DNA from: Parus major
Lineage: Eukaryota > Chordata > Aves > Passeriformes > Paridae
Reading direction: 5' to 3'
Assembly: GCF_001522545.3 (NCBI RefSeq)
Contig: NC_031770.1
Coordinates: forward strand, 34,845,866-34,909,865
DNA: 64,000 bases
Position 1 is the first letter of the stretch, and every line of letters begins with the position of its first letter. A program made the position numbers and the translations under genes. The notes below the pieces were generated by a model that did not search any database, was not told the DNA's origin, and worked only from the letters and a program-made list of their open reading frames with translations. Shown piece by piece: positions 23,201 to 35,640 of this stretch.

Positions 23201-25883
23201 CTTTTGTATGTTTCCATGCTTCCACAGTTTCTTGTGCTATTAGATGAAGAGGCCTAGATTGCTTTGCTAAACTCTTCAAGGTCATGACAGTAGCAAATAA
23301 TATAGCACTGAAAGTGACTGGAAATTATTTTTAACTGTGTAACAGAAACATAAGTTTCTGTGATATATTTGAAATGCATGGTTAACAAAACTGTTAGTCT
23401 GAAGGTGTTCTTATTTTCTCTCTAGAATATGCTTCCATATCAATTAGCCTCCAGGTAGACATTGAAAGAAGGTATCACTGTGCCACTAGCTTACCAATAA
23501 TTTCTATTACTTTGTTTGGTTTTGGTTTGTTGGTTTGTTTTGAATGGGATTTGGGTGTGGTTTTTGCTTTAGTTGTTAGTTGGGTCTTTTTTCTTGGTTG
23601 GGGAGGTACAGTTATTGCTGTACTCTTTTTGCTTACTGTAGGTAATTTAATGCTTGCCTTGAGTCCTTAAAGCTTGTCTTGAAGTTATACACTAACTTCT
23701 GAAGTTCACTTGGGACCAGGAGAAGGTTGCTGTAGCAGATTTTAGGCAAGTATTGGGAAGTATGTATCTTAGTCTCCTAGGATGATTGCAGAAACTTTCC
23801 TTACTGTGGCTAGTCCTAGTCTCATTTACTGAACTGCATCTTTTTGGGAATTTGGAGCATTACAGTTTGTCTGACTCCTTGCTGGGGCAAGCTGGGAGAG
23901 TTTGGATGTGGCCATTGTCCTCTCCCATCTTCCAAGTTTTCCTCCCTGAGAAATATATAAGGGCACAGTGTATGGTATGTAACTGAAGCTTAGTGGAACT
24001 GGAGCTGATGAGAAGAATTTAAACCTTGAAAGCCTAGCTTATTTTTCAAAATTTGGGAGAGGAAAGCTGAGCTTGGTTTTTTTGTTTTGTTCAGGCATTG
24101 GTTTACATGCGTGCAAATACAGTTCTTCCCTGCTTTACTGAAGTAAGAGCAACTTGCCTTGCAGTCTTGATGATGATTTTTATCATAAGTAACTTTGGTA
24201 GCTAGTACCCTTTGGAGAACCTTGTTTCCAGTTGTTTTCAGTCCTGTGCTCTCTAACGGGTGGGTCAATGGACACAAAGCTCTCAACTTGATGCTCTGTC
24301 TCCAGGCAGACTGCTATACTGCATGCTTGGTTTCTTGCCTGTGATGCAGTCCAGTCCCCTAAAGATCAGGCAGTATTTTGCTTTCAGTACAAGTTGCTGA
24401 AGTTCAAGTAATCTGGAAGCTGCATGTGGGTAACCCAGATGTGCTTACATCTGTTTGGACTGGAACAGTGCAGCCCAAATTTCTTAACTTTTTGTTTGTT
24501 TGGGTTTTTTTCTTTGTTATGCAGTGAATGGCTGGGGAAATGTCCAAGTAGTTCTGATGTCCCTGTGTGTGCAGAAAACTACTTTCAGTAACATCAAGTG
24601 CTAGAACTGATGATTTGGTTGGGGACTTCATCAATATTAAGTGGTGTAGCAATGGTTGTGGGTGTGAAGACAAAGTACTTTGTCCAAAGGCTGTCAGCAA
24701 TTCAGACTATCAGGGAGACAAATGGAAAGAATATTTATGTTGTCAAAAAAGTAAACAGTCAGAAGAATTACCTAAGTTGTGAAACTGGAATGAGAAGTAG
24801 TTCTTTGGTGAATATTCAGCTTCTGATACGCTAGTCTTGATCGAATTTAACAGTCCCCTTCCCCTAGTCCTCCTCCCTGCTGCCCCCAAAAACACTTACT
24901 AGGAAAATGCTGACGTCTTACACACAGACTGGATAATTTATAAGCTATTTCTACTCTGTATTCCATCAATGCTGAAATCTCAACATCAGTAAGAGCATGT
25001 AACTCTGAGTGTGGCATGGAATTTGAATTGGATCAGGTGCTTATTTGACTTGGAAATGGTTTCGTCTCTGTTTCTGGGCATCGTGTTTCAATTTTAGAAA
25101 TGTCTTGGTTCCAGTATTTCAGCAAAAATTAAATGGAAAAGTCTAACAGATATAATGCAGGAATTAGTAGGATTTTGCTGTTGTGGATCAGCACAATTAG
25201 TTTAAAACTAGAAGTGTCATTGAGGATATGCTGGATTATTAAGTTCTTTAACTTTTGTAAGAGGAATATTCTCTTTTTATTTATTTCTAGTTCTTAAAAC
25301 TGTGTATAAGCATCCTCTGTTTATGTGAATTTTTCCACACAGAAAGTGATTATTTCACCAGGTTCCCCAAAATCATGGTGCTTCTAAAGATTTTTTTAAT
25401 TTTTTTTAAACTACCTTCAAACTTGCCCCTAGGCATCTTTGCTGGTTTAAGCACCCTCTAGCTAATTGAAGGATTCTTGCATAATTTAACTTCTTGCCTG
25501 GTACTTAGTCAACCAAAATGTCATTTCACTGACAGGCATATTATGCAATAATTAACCCATTAATATGGTTCAAAAATGCTGTCCTCTTCTCCTCCTTACT
25601 TTGTGCCCGCCTTAAGGATCCTTCATCTCAATAAGTAAAGTTTGTAGGGTCTTGCAGACATAACCGAATGTTGCTTTGTTTTAATGGATTGAATACTTTG
25701 TAGAGGTGACCTATTAAGTATCTCTTGTGACTTATAAACTGCTTTTCATTTGAGAATGCATTTAATCCACAGGGAATGTAAACTTGGAAATCAAGAACTC
25801 AGGGTTTTGCTGAGACTGAGTGACACTGGTTGTGTCTGGCAATACTGGAACATGGAAAATGACTGATACTGACACAGAAAGCT

Positions 25884-25896
25884 TATATATATATAT
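25884..25896. repeat. Short (TA)n run with duplicated 13-mer
   Basis: A short TATATATATAT run is followed by two near-identical copies of ACATGGAGAAA(C/T)TTAC-like sequence at about 25,896-25,930. It looks like local slippage and has no other visible content. Confidence 0.5.
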
Positions 25897-27086
25897 GGAG
25901 AAACTTACAACATGGAGAAATTTACCAACATAAACTAAGATGGGAAGATAACTGCATAGAGGCCATCTAGATTAAATTTGACATAAGCATATGGATTAAA
26001 AATAGTCCCTGGGGGAGCTCTTGTCTAGACAGACTAGTTTGGCCTTGTTTTGGGGAAGTAAGCCCTTCCTAATGTTTTGAGAAGAATGGAAGCAGCTCAC
26101 ACCTTTACCAGAGGCAGTACTCAGTCCCCAGCAGCTTTCACTGGGTATGCTGGATACTTAACTTGAGAATCTGCAAATCATGTTACCACCTTGTGGGTCA
26201 TGACTGCAAGTCTTTATTAAGACTGAATAAGAAAATTAACTGGGGAATGCAGGGCTGTGGGCAGGAGGAAAAGAACTGACTGGCTCATAGGCATGCACCA
26301 ATTCCCATGTTCTTACTCATTTCCTGAACTTTAAGCCTTATATAGCCACTGTTAGGCTTCACTTGTTGGTTGGGGTTTGTTCGTTTGGATGGGCTTGGGT
26401 CTTTTATTTTACTGATGAAAAATCTAGCAAGTGTCATGTTTCTGAATCCAAGAAAGCCCATTCTGTTTGGTTTCTTATCCTTGAAATGAATTAAATTTCG
26501 GTGTTTTGCTACAGGCTGTGTTGTACTCTCCTCAAGATTTTTTCAGAAAGGCTGGATGTGTGTGTGTGGAGGTATTTCTTCCCCTCACTGATGGGTTGTT
26601 GATAAAAAGCTGGGTTCATGTGCTGTGATGTAACCTGTGCTGCTTTCACAATAGAAATGACTAACTTGATGTCTATCTCTAAGTTAGTTTTTAGGAAAAG
26701 AAAAGAAGCCTTGAGGGTAATTCTAAATCCAGGCTTCAGTTTTTCCTATAGTCTTCTGTGACAAAGAAGTGTGGGGTGCAATTCCTCTGAAATATGTTGT
26801 AATTATGATGTTCAGTGGTGCTGCATTAATGACTGGAGGGGAAAGTGGCAAAATATTTAGGATATCAGATTTCCTACAATAGTGTGGACTGTTCTTGGTA
26901 TAGGTTGCTTTATTCATGGCCCTGTTCCAGAATTTGTCTTTGACAAAACTTTTCCTACTCCTGTCAGCTTTGCCTCTGCCTAGCAGCTTCAGCAAGCTGC
27001 CAGCCAAGTACTTGTTTGCAGTGAAGCTGCTGCGTGCTGCTGTACATGCAGGCTTCTGAAGTGTGTGGGTGCAGAGTGCAGCTTGG

Positions 27087-27109
27087 AAAAAAAAAAAAAA
27101 AAAAAAAAA
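27087..27109 (+). repeat. A23 homopolymer
   Basis: Twenty-three uninterrupted A residues. An open frame beginning at 27,065 translates the run as lysines and is an artefact. No retroposon body is recognised upstream. Confidence 0.9.
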
Positions 27110-27547
27110 GAAAATTGGAATTTTAGACTGCTTTGGAAAATGGTTATGAAGCTTTGGTCCTTTTCTGAGGCTTTAGCAATTATTTTTGCAAAGAGTTTTC
27201 TAGAGCTAGAGGAAAAATCTGCTATGACAGCTGAAACACCACTGTCTGTGCTCGTTCTAATCAGGGGAGTACTGGCAGAGGCTTTTTCTGAGCAATTAAA
27301 TCCTGGGACACAGTGCAGTATTTTCAGTCAGCTATTTATGAACAAGACATGTTTCTGGTCATCAGATTAAAATAATTTGCTTGTAAGTTTTTTTTCAGGT
27401 GTGTAGATGTGTAGGGGCCAGACTTCAAAACTCATGATTTATTACTTCAGATCATCTTTGGGGAAGAAGGCTTTTGGAAATACCATTTAGTTTTGCTGTG
27501 GGGAACCCTAAGAGTGAAAGTCATAAAACAAAAAACAAAACACACTT

Positions 27548-27591
27548 CTCCCCATCCCTCCCTCCCCTGCCCCCCCACCCCCCTGCCCCTA
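27548..27591 (-). repeat. C-rich tract, G-quadruplex-prone on the minus strand
   Basis: Closely spaced C-runs of three to seven, separated by one- to three-base linkers (for example TCCCTCCCTCCCCTG, then C7-A-C6). The complement satisfies the G3+N1-7 rule several times over. It would be an i-motif/G4 pair in intron 1, with the G-rich strand being the template strand for CRIM1. Confidence 0.75.
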
Positions 27592-30500
27592 AAAAAAGAG
27601 GCAGAGTGAGGGGAGGTTACCTGGAGAAGTAAAATATTCCAGACAGTGTGGGGGAAAGAAAACTTAAAAACTTGCAGTAGTGGTCCATGTCACATGCTTC
27701 TCTTAATATTTCCATTTATCTCCTTGCCTTCCTCAAGACTTCTATAGAGTTTCTGATAATTTACTGGAAAGCTGGTCTGTTTAAATACTTTCTGCATTCC
27801 TTGGTATGAAATAACTGTCTTCAGACACATGAAGATCTGCTGCAGTGAAAATCTTTCTCACTATACTGGGGATTTGATCACCTGAGGTACATGCTAAGAT
27901 AAAGCAGGCAGTCAGGCTGGAGACAAGCATTACATGCATGTGTTCTAAATGTTATGGTACAGTTCTGCTTTCTAGCTTTGACTAGAAATTTTCTCAGGAA
28001 GCTGCAAAAACCCTTTGGTACTGCTGTACATTCCACATGAAGATTTGATCTTGGAAAATAGACCATTCCAAAATGTGGAAAAAAAATGCTTTCTCACAAA
28101 ACTCTCAGCTGTGTGTCTTACCATAAAAGTTTCTGCTGGCTCTAGTCCTTGATTCATGACTTCAGTGGAGGAATAAGTTGCAAGGGGGGAAAGGATTGAA
28201 GCCAGTGTGTGATCTCAAACTCACTTCAAGGCTAGCCTTTCCTTCTGCTGCTTTTCAAGGTCTAGGGCTGGGTTTCAAGCATTCTTTAGTGGTAATTAGT
28301 CATTTCTATTGTTCAGCTCCTCCAAAACATGAATTTCCTTTCCATCATTCTTTTTTCCTGTTCAAAGAGAAGCGAGAGTACTGGCAAGAAGCATTTCCTT
28401 TTTTTATTTTAGCAAGTTAGAATCCTTTCAGAATCTCATACCATCTTAATGAATACCACTGATTTGAAAATGCTGTTGTGTATACCAGCATGCTGGAGTG
28501 GTGGGGCTCAGACCATGCATCTAGTTTTATGCTGGAGTTTCTGAAAGGTTCCCCCTTCTGCCTCCCAGTTCCCAGAGGGATGTACCAGTCTCAATAAGGA
28601 TTTTTTTCTCTCTTGTCTTCAAATGCAGATTTAGAAGGATGCAAGGATCTGTAAAATATGACTTGGACAGTTTCAAGTCATCAGTATATTTTATGATGTC
28701 TTTGCTCTTCTCAGTGTCCTGAGAACTACCTGGGATGCTGAAAAAAATGGTGGAAGAAGCAGAGTAACCATGCTGCAGTAGTTGACTCAATCCACTCCAG
28801 TCAAATTACAGTTCAAAGGGTAGGGGGGTAAACAGGTGATTATTATGGGCAAAATGCTTGTGTGTTTGTTTTCAACAGTGCTAATTGAATGATCATTTCA
28901 GTCTGTTTCTTGCTGTTTTGAGGTGATGCATTATCTAAACTGTGAAGGTGAACAGTATAGCATTCTTCAAACAATAGCTGGCATTCATTAGATGTCCAGA
29001 AAGAAAGAGAAGGGTTGGGGCACACAAGTTTCTGTGGCAGGCAGAAAGAATTGAGAACTTGAAGGAAGGGAAAGCAAAAATTTAAGCAACAGAGAAGCAG
29101 TCTCTAAAAAGGTCTTTCCTTGTACTTTTAGCTTGCACTGGTTTTGAGATGATCTTTTGCCAATGGGGAATAATAAATAATAAATGTTACTATAGTGAGG
29201 TAGTGTGTGCCTTGAAAGTAAGGCTTAAAGTTAGTTTCTCAGTGGCATGCTTTTCTAAAAGCACAAGCAGCTCTTCAGGCAAAGAAGATGAATGCTTTAG
29301 TCGTGACCATCGTGCCTTGCTTGGTGCTGGTATGTAGGATTTAGTATGGAAGAAGTGATGGAATGCTGCTTACCAGAGACATATTTCTCAGACTATTTCC
29401 CAGACTAGACCTGTTCAAGGACCTCTTGTTCAACTTGTTAATGCCTTAATCCTCTTCCCTACTTTAGATGCATGCTATGACAGAACTTGGGAATACTCAG
29501 CAACCAGAGCAGTATGTGAATTTTTAGCAAGCTGAAACATTTGCTTTACAGAAAGCAAGTGATTATATGAATGACAGAAGAGAAAAGGAAAAAAAGTTTG
29601 GAACTAATGTGAAGTGGTGCTACCTTTTGGTATGAAAGCACAGTTTGAAAAATTAAAAAGGTATTATGTCCAAGACTTAACTTTGATCTGAGTATATGCA
29701 GAACTACTTAATTATCTGAAACTTTATCTGGAACTTGCCTGAATGAGTTGGGAAGAGTGGGGAACTGCATGTAGATAGAAATTATTTGAAAGAGAAATGT
29801 CTTTGAAGCTGTAGTTATGAGCCTGCTGGGAGCATTTGAACTGCTTTGAGGCTTGTGTGCAAAAGGTACTTAAGTGACTGTATAACAAGACTCCAGTGAC
29901 AACTTGGGATGGCTAAAAAGTGCAGCCCTTTGATTTCTTGCCCTTACCTGATCATGCCAGCACAGTGAGGTGGTGAAAATCACAGCTAAACAAAGATTGG
30001 ATGAAAACCAGTAGTTTACTTGGGCTTTTTTTCAGCTGCATTGCTTAAAAAAAAATCTAGTCTTAAGTACATACTTGATTTTTGTATTTTTAGATGTCCT
30101 AGAAATAGCTAGGGGATAGGATGTGCATACCAAGGTTTGAGGCAAAGATTCTTCTATTTGGTGTTTGTTGGCCCTGCTTGCAGAGAAATAAAGCTTTCAC
30201 AAATTATTACATTTCAGTTTCTTTGTTCCTATCATACAGGTTTGAGAGGTAGCCATAAAAAAACCAGTCTTCTTAAAAGGAAGCCACAGAGGTCAAGCAG
30301 AGCATGCAGGAAAATGTATACAGCCTGGAATAGTTTGTGAACTGTCCCAGGTCCCAAATCACTGGTGCGTACAAGCTTATTTTTGGAGTAGTCCCCAGGA
30401 CATGATGATCTTTGTGAGTAATAGAAGCTAGGTTATATGTTTTGTACAAGAAATCATTCCACTGTCAGTTGAAATATTGCTGACCTCTGAAGGTGCGAGC

Positions 30501-32769
30501 ATGCTGTACTGGACCACTGTTTATCTGCATCAATGAGAACACTAGATACATTTGCATCAAGTATCCAAAGTTTGGAATTGAAATTATATGCTGGATTCAT
30601 CCCTTTAGCTCATGTGAATCCTTTCATGTGGTTGTACCTTCCATTCCAAAGAATTTTGTTCTGCCTATATTGACATGACTTCTGAGATTTTATTCTAAGT
30701 GGTAAACAATTATTCATCTAACAGGACCTTTAAATTCTGTTCATAAAAGGACTAAATCAGCTAGGAAAAGGAGTCAGTCTGTAGTCTGTATGAACAATCA
30801 TGGTAGACTTGGCACTGATTTACTGAACTAAAATAAGCTCTTGCTACATGCTTGCTACTTCATTGATGGAAATCTTGCTTCTAAATAAACTTGTGTGAAA
30901 AGCAGGCTGGTAGAAGATGTGCAGGCTCAAACTGGATTTGCATTTTTTCTGTCTGAATGTAACTTTTCTCTATTCACACTGAATAATGAAAAATAAATAC
31001 CTAGTTTGACGATTCAACATGTTAGGGGTATAGTCTGAACAAGTATTGCTGAGGGATTTCTCATTAAGACTTTAATGGCCACTGAGCTAATTTTTGAGGT
31101 GTGTGGCAGTGAAGACTTTAGGTGCACCTTCTATTGGGCCATGTGCTTCCTGTGTACCTCCTTTTCTGGAAACTCATGAGAGCTGGCAGATGTGGTACCA
31201 ACCACTAAACTGTCCAGAAAATGAGTGTGTGTAGTGCCACACTGTGCATACACCTCCATCCAGGTGTTCTGCCACAGGTAAGGGATGGCTCTGCTTCCCG
31301 TGCCAGCTGGGTCCCACCTTGTGTGGGGTGGGCAGCTCTCATGTGACAAGATCCTGCTGATCTGTCAGCCTCGAGAAGATCTAGTGCTGAAATACCAGAA
31401 GGCAAAGCAGCACAAATGGCTTGCTAGAAAAGCAGCAGAGCATTGCCATCGGTCCTTCCAGTCTGCACTGCACTGGCCTGGTTGGTGCAGGGCTGGGAGT
31501 GCATGCACTGCCTCTGGGCTCCTGTCCTGCGCCCTGGAGTGAAGGAGGAGTGCCTGTGTCAGAAACTAGGAGCAACACAAGCACTTGAATGCTGTTAGGC
31601 TGATCTGGATGAAGCTGTGGTCCTTGTTACAGAGTTTCAGACAGCGAGTCTTGGACCATAGGTGTAGCTTTTGTTCTTGTCCTCACATGGATTGCTGCTG
31701 TGACTTCTAAAATACAAATTGTCCAGGCTGTATTCCGGTTTCTCAAAAACAGGATGTATTATTGTTCTCCAAATTCTCAGGGTTTTGTTTTTTTTTCCTC
31801 TGTACACACAGCCTCATCACAATGAGAGTGTCCCAAGCATTACTGAAGAGGCATCTTCCTTTGAAAGAATTTTAATAGTTTCTCTTCAGGAACTGCTGCG
31901 CTTCCTTTGACTTTCATTGATACAGTTGCTGTATTGGATGATAGGTTAAGCTAAGAAAAAAAATTACTTCCTGGGGTTAGTGACTACTCTTCCTTTGCTA
32001 TTTTTATGGAGAAGAGCCATGAGGTTCCCATGGAGGTTCCCATCGTCACTTCTAAAATGGACTTTGTTGATTATCAGTACTTTTTTTGTCAGCAGGATAC
32101 TTTGCCAGCTCATAATAGAAGGCAAGGAGTTTGCTATACAGGGAGAAATACACCTGTGAGAATCTGCTGTGACACTTCCTGTAGATCATGTACAGTACTG
32201 AATTGGTAAACAGCTCTTTATAGATAATTTTTTTCCTCTCCAAAACAGGAAAAACTTCAGGTTAACGAATATTCTGCATATTTCTATGAGTAGAAAGAAT
32301 TTACTTGCCATCCTCAGAATATGTGTGTATATATTGTTATTTGCTATTAGTTTTTAGGCTTCTGTTGAGCATCAGACTACTGAATGACAATTTTGTATTG
32401 GCTGTGGCCTCTCATACTCGAGGACAGCCTCTGATAACCCCAACAACAAGAAACCCACCTGCATAAAGATATTTGAACATTTTGAAGTGTTTATTGGCAG
32501 GATCTATATTGGAAACTTGCTTGCTGATAGTAAATAAAATTGGAGTGAACTACTTAGAATGTGCAATGTGAGTGCTGCTGTTGAAAGTAAGGATATAAAG
32601 ATTAAAAATATCTATTTTTTCCTTTTATCATCACTTGAAGTTAGTGGACTCTCTGCAACTATTTTGTAGCACTTAATTTTCCAAGCTTGTCTCTCTATAA
32701 AACATCTGGCATTCTTTAGCAAAGAATATGTAATGCCTTTTTTAGTTTCTTCAATCTTGCTTTAAAAAA

Positions 32770-33030
32770 GCATGTGATAGGACAAGGGGGAATGGTATAA
32801 AACTGAAAGAGAATAAGCTTAGATTTGGTTTTAGGAAGAAATTCTTTACTGTGAGGGTGGTGAGGCACTGGAACAGGTTTCCCAGAGAAGTTGTGGATGC
32901 CCTGGTAGTGTTCAAGGCTAGTTTGGATGGGGCTTTGGGCAACATGGTCTAGTGGAAGGTGTCCCAGTCCATAGCAAGGAGATTGGAACTGGATGCTCTT
33001 GAAGGTCTCTTCAAATTCAGGCTCTTCTAT
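32770..33030 (+). mobile_element. CR1 LINE 3' fragment, plus strand
   Basis: Plus-strand sequence follows the familiar avian CR1 3' end: GGAAGAAATTCTTTACTGTG, GGTGAGGCACTGGAACAGG, CCAGAGAAGTTGTGGATGCC and then CATGGTCTAGTGGAAGGTGTCC. The final pyrimidine-rich stretch near 33,010-33,030 is a decayed version of the CR1 terminus, and the octamer repeat is lost. It is 5'-truncated as most CR1 copies are. It sits in intron 1 in the same orientation as CRIM1. The 118-codon minus-strand frame here is its antisense shadow. Confidence 0.85.
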
Positions 33031-33901
33031 TTTTCTGTCTTGGTTAATCTTCTGAGTTGGTGGGATGTGCACTTGACCTAAGGAAACTGACCTATTGTAG
33101 GACTGGTAATCTTTTGGAATTCTGGATTGACTTTGGTTTGTATTTCTTTCTGGAGAAAAAAAAAAAAATTACCTTGTTGCATGTGGCCTCCTAAGAGGAA
33201 GATGGGCAGTTGTAGAGTGGGAATACCAGTTACACACATCTGACAGGACTGATTCAAAAGGAACAGAGTTATTTAAGCAGAGAGACTCATCTTGGCCCCA
33301 CTATCACATGACCCTTGACAGCAAGGAGTGCAATGTGCTTGATCAATTCTCCGAGAAATATGTATGATAATTCAGGACTGCTGGAAAACTGATTTTTTGT
33401 CATATAATGGAATCAGAGGACTGGCATCTTGCAGCATTTCTGTAATAAAAAGTTATTTCCGTGGAGTGAATGCGATGCATTTTTTAATCATCTATTAAAA
33501 TGCTGTCTTTCTGACTCAGTTTTGACTTCTGTAACAGCTGCAGATTCTGTACAATGTTCTCACTTCCATTATATTTATAACTTCAACTATCTGCAAAAGT
33601 TATTTCTGTTAGAAAGCACTCATTGGTACTACAGCTATGCTTTTTCCCGAGATGACATAGTTTTCATACAGATGGAAGTAAACAATGCCAGTTGCTTTAG
33701 CAAAATGGGCAGTGGAACAGCTGTGAGACATGGCCTTTGGCAAATCCCACTGTTTAGATTAATCTGTTATTTTTTTAATCTGTTATCTTCTGTTTAGCAC
33801 TGTGTTGAACTGGAAGTGAATCGCACACAGCTCTGAAGCGGCTGAAATTTACGTACTGCAGCTGAAATCCAATAGTGAGCGAGTCTGTTTGTTTATTTTA
33901 G

Positions 33902-34075
33902 ATGAAAACTGGGATGATGATCAGCTTCTTGGATTTGAACCATGCAATGAAAACCTTATAACAGGTTGTAACATAATCAACGGGAAGTGCGAATGTGACA
34001 CCATTCGGACCTGTAATAATCCGTTTGAGTTTCCAAGCCGGGATACTTGTCTGTCGGCCTTAAAAAGGATTGAAG
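33902..34075 (+). CDS. CRIM1: CRIM1 exon 2: linker after the IGFBP module
   Basis: Second coding exon, 174 bp, phase 1 at both ends, so it could be skipped without a frameshift. It completes Asp118 and encodes residues 119-175. The peptide contains DDDQLLGFEPCNENL, CNIINGKCECDTIRTC and FEFPSRDTCLSALKRIE, which match CRIM1 between the IGFBP module and the first von Willebrand C repeat. Six cysteines lie at 132, 140, 147, 149, 155 and 167. The acceptor is a good polypyrimidine tract ending in TTTTAG at 33,901, and the donor is GAAG/GTAAG at 34,075/34,076. From memory, mammalian CRIM1 has NWT at residues 120-122, a possible glycosylation sequon; here it is NWD. Readthrough past the donor stops at 34,105-34,107. 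Confidence 0.95.
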
Positions 34076-34639
34076 GTAAGCACTTGTCTTCAGTAGCTCA
34101 GAGTTAGTAATTTTTTCTGTGCAGTTGATGAAAAACTGGAGTTTTTCTGTATTAGAGTATAGTGTATTTGTTTGAGGATGACTTGTGCAGTTTCAGATAC
34201 CTTTCTGGTCTTCTACATGTCAGAGAACAGGTATATATTTTAGAGGGAGATAGTACCTCATGAGCTTGGAATTCCAAATGCTTAAGTTTAAGACAGAAAA
34301 AAAACATGTTTGATGTGCTGTGATGTTTGCAGATTTTAAGATTAAATGGTTCTGTTTGTAGTTTGTGGTAGCTACCTTTGCTTATCTTCACCGGAATACC
34401 CTTTAGATGTGTTGATGTGACTGAATCATGAATAAACACAATGGACTTTAAGAGTAAAGGCATAGAAAAAGGAGTAGTTACTGATTATACTTATGTCTTT
34501 TATTATATGAATGTATGAATTGCTATTTTCTTTAAGTTTACATAATGTTACATTACTGCTTGTATTTTACAGTTCCTTTGATTAGATTTGTATTAGGCCC
34601 ATATGTTTATGCTTATGTATACATCCATATTTGTTTTGC

Positions 34640-34658
34640 TTTTTTTTTTTTTTTTTTT
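34640..34658. repeat. T19 homopolymer
   Basis: Nineteen consecutive T residues, then C and further T's. The overlapping minus-strand frame is a polylysine artefact. Confidence 0.9.
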
Positions 34659-35570
34659 CTTTTTGTTGCTTAAGGTTAAACTGGAAATGAGTTGGCTCAA
34701 ATATATCCAGCTGGAATTAAATTTACATGGTGTATTTCTGGATTGTTCTGAACAGCAATTAAAGGAGTGATTTTGGACCATTTCTGTGATGCTGCAATTA
34801 CCGTTTATTCTCCAAAGTGTTCAGGACCACACAGAAGTTGATTAGTGGTGTGGACCTGCTTAACTAGACTACTTTAAACCAATGTTTAAAGCTGTGTTGG
34901 AAAAGTTAATGTATTTGTAAGGCTATGACCATATTTCAAGTTAGGGGAATCTTTGACTTAAGGAAGTGTGATGTGATGTCATCTCTTGTACTTCTTGTGT
35001 GTTAAGAAAATTGGTTTTGTGCTACAGTCTTAACTCGGGAGTTGTGGAAAACTGAAGAAACATACTCATGATTGTTGGTCACAATGTCACTCACTAAAGG
35101 TGTACAAGTGCTTGGTCTGGGATTTTTGTGAGGTTTTTTCCTTTTGCAGCTCTGGGAAGAGCAGAGGCAGAACCTTTAGTCTGTTGTTGATGTTGTAGTG
35201 GGCAATAGCATTTATGGGTTCTTCAGTCTTACCACTTCTCTTTTGACTTGTGAGTATGTGGCTGAATCTGTAGTATTTCAGCAGGACCCCACTGGCATGG
35301 GAATTCGTGTGCTTAACTCGCTGTGCAAATCTGCTGTGGGTTGTCTTTTTGTACTTTTCAGCCCTGGAAGAAATGGACTTAGCTTTGGAATGGCACAGCT
35401 GAAGCAGGCTGATTCTGAGTCACTTGCTTTCAGCTATCTCTTTTTTTTTCAGCTAAATTTTCATTTTAAAAACCCAGCATTTTATAATTAGCCATGAGGT
35501 AACAATATTCTACATGTAAACTGTCTGGTGTAAGAGCTGTGGTGCAGTTGTTTTTTCAGAGGTGTAATTT

Positions 35571-35606
35571 TCTTTTTTTTTTTTTTTCCCTTGTTTTTTT
35601 GGTTGT

Positions 35607-35638
<32 letters not shown>

Positions 35639-35640
35639 GT
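35571..35640. repeat. Poly-T and (TTTTG)n repeat
   Basis: A 15-base T run (35,573-35,587) is followed by T-rich sequence and five or so copies of TTTTG up to about 35,640. Simple sequence, no coding content. Confidence 0.9.

Larger units (their letters stand above)
20087..33901 (+). other. CRIM1: CRIM1 intron 1
   Basis: Bounded by a GTGAG donor at 20,087 and a TTTGTTTATTTTAG acceptor ending at 33,901, about 13.8 kb long. It contains the hairpin, a C-rich tract, an A23 run and a CR1 fragment, listed separately. The remainder is AT-rich with short random frames. No additional cysteine-rich exon was seen. Confidence 0.85.

Noticed and set aside
32716..33072. 118-codon minus-strand frame
   Set aside because: It is the reverse complement of the plus-strand CR1 3' fragment.
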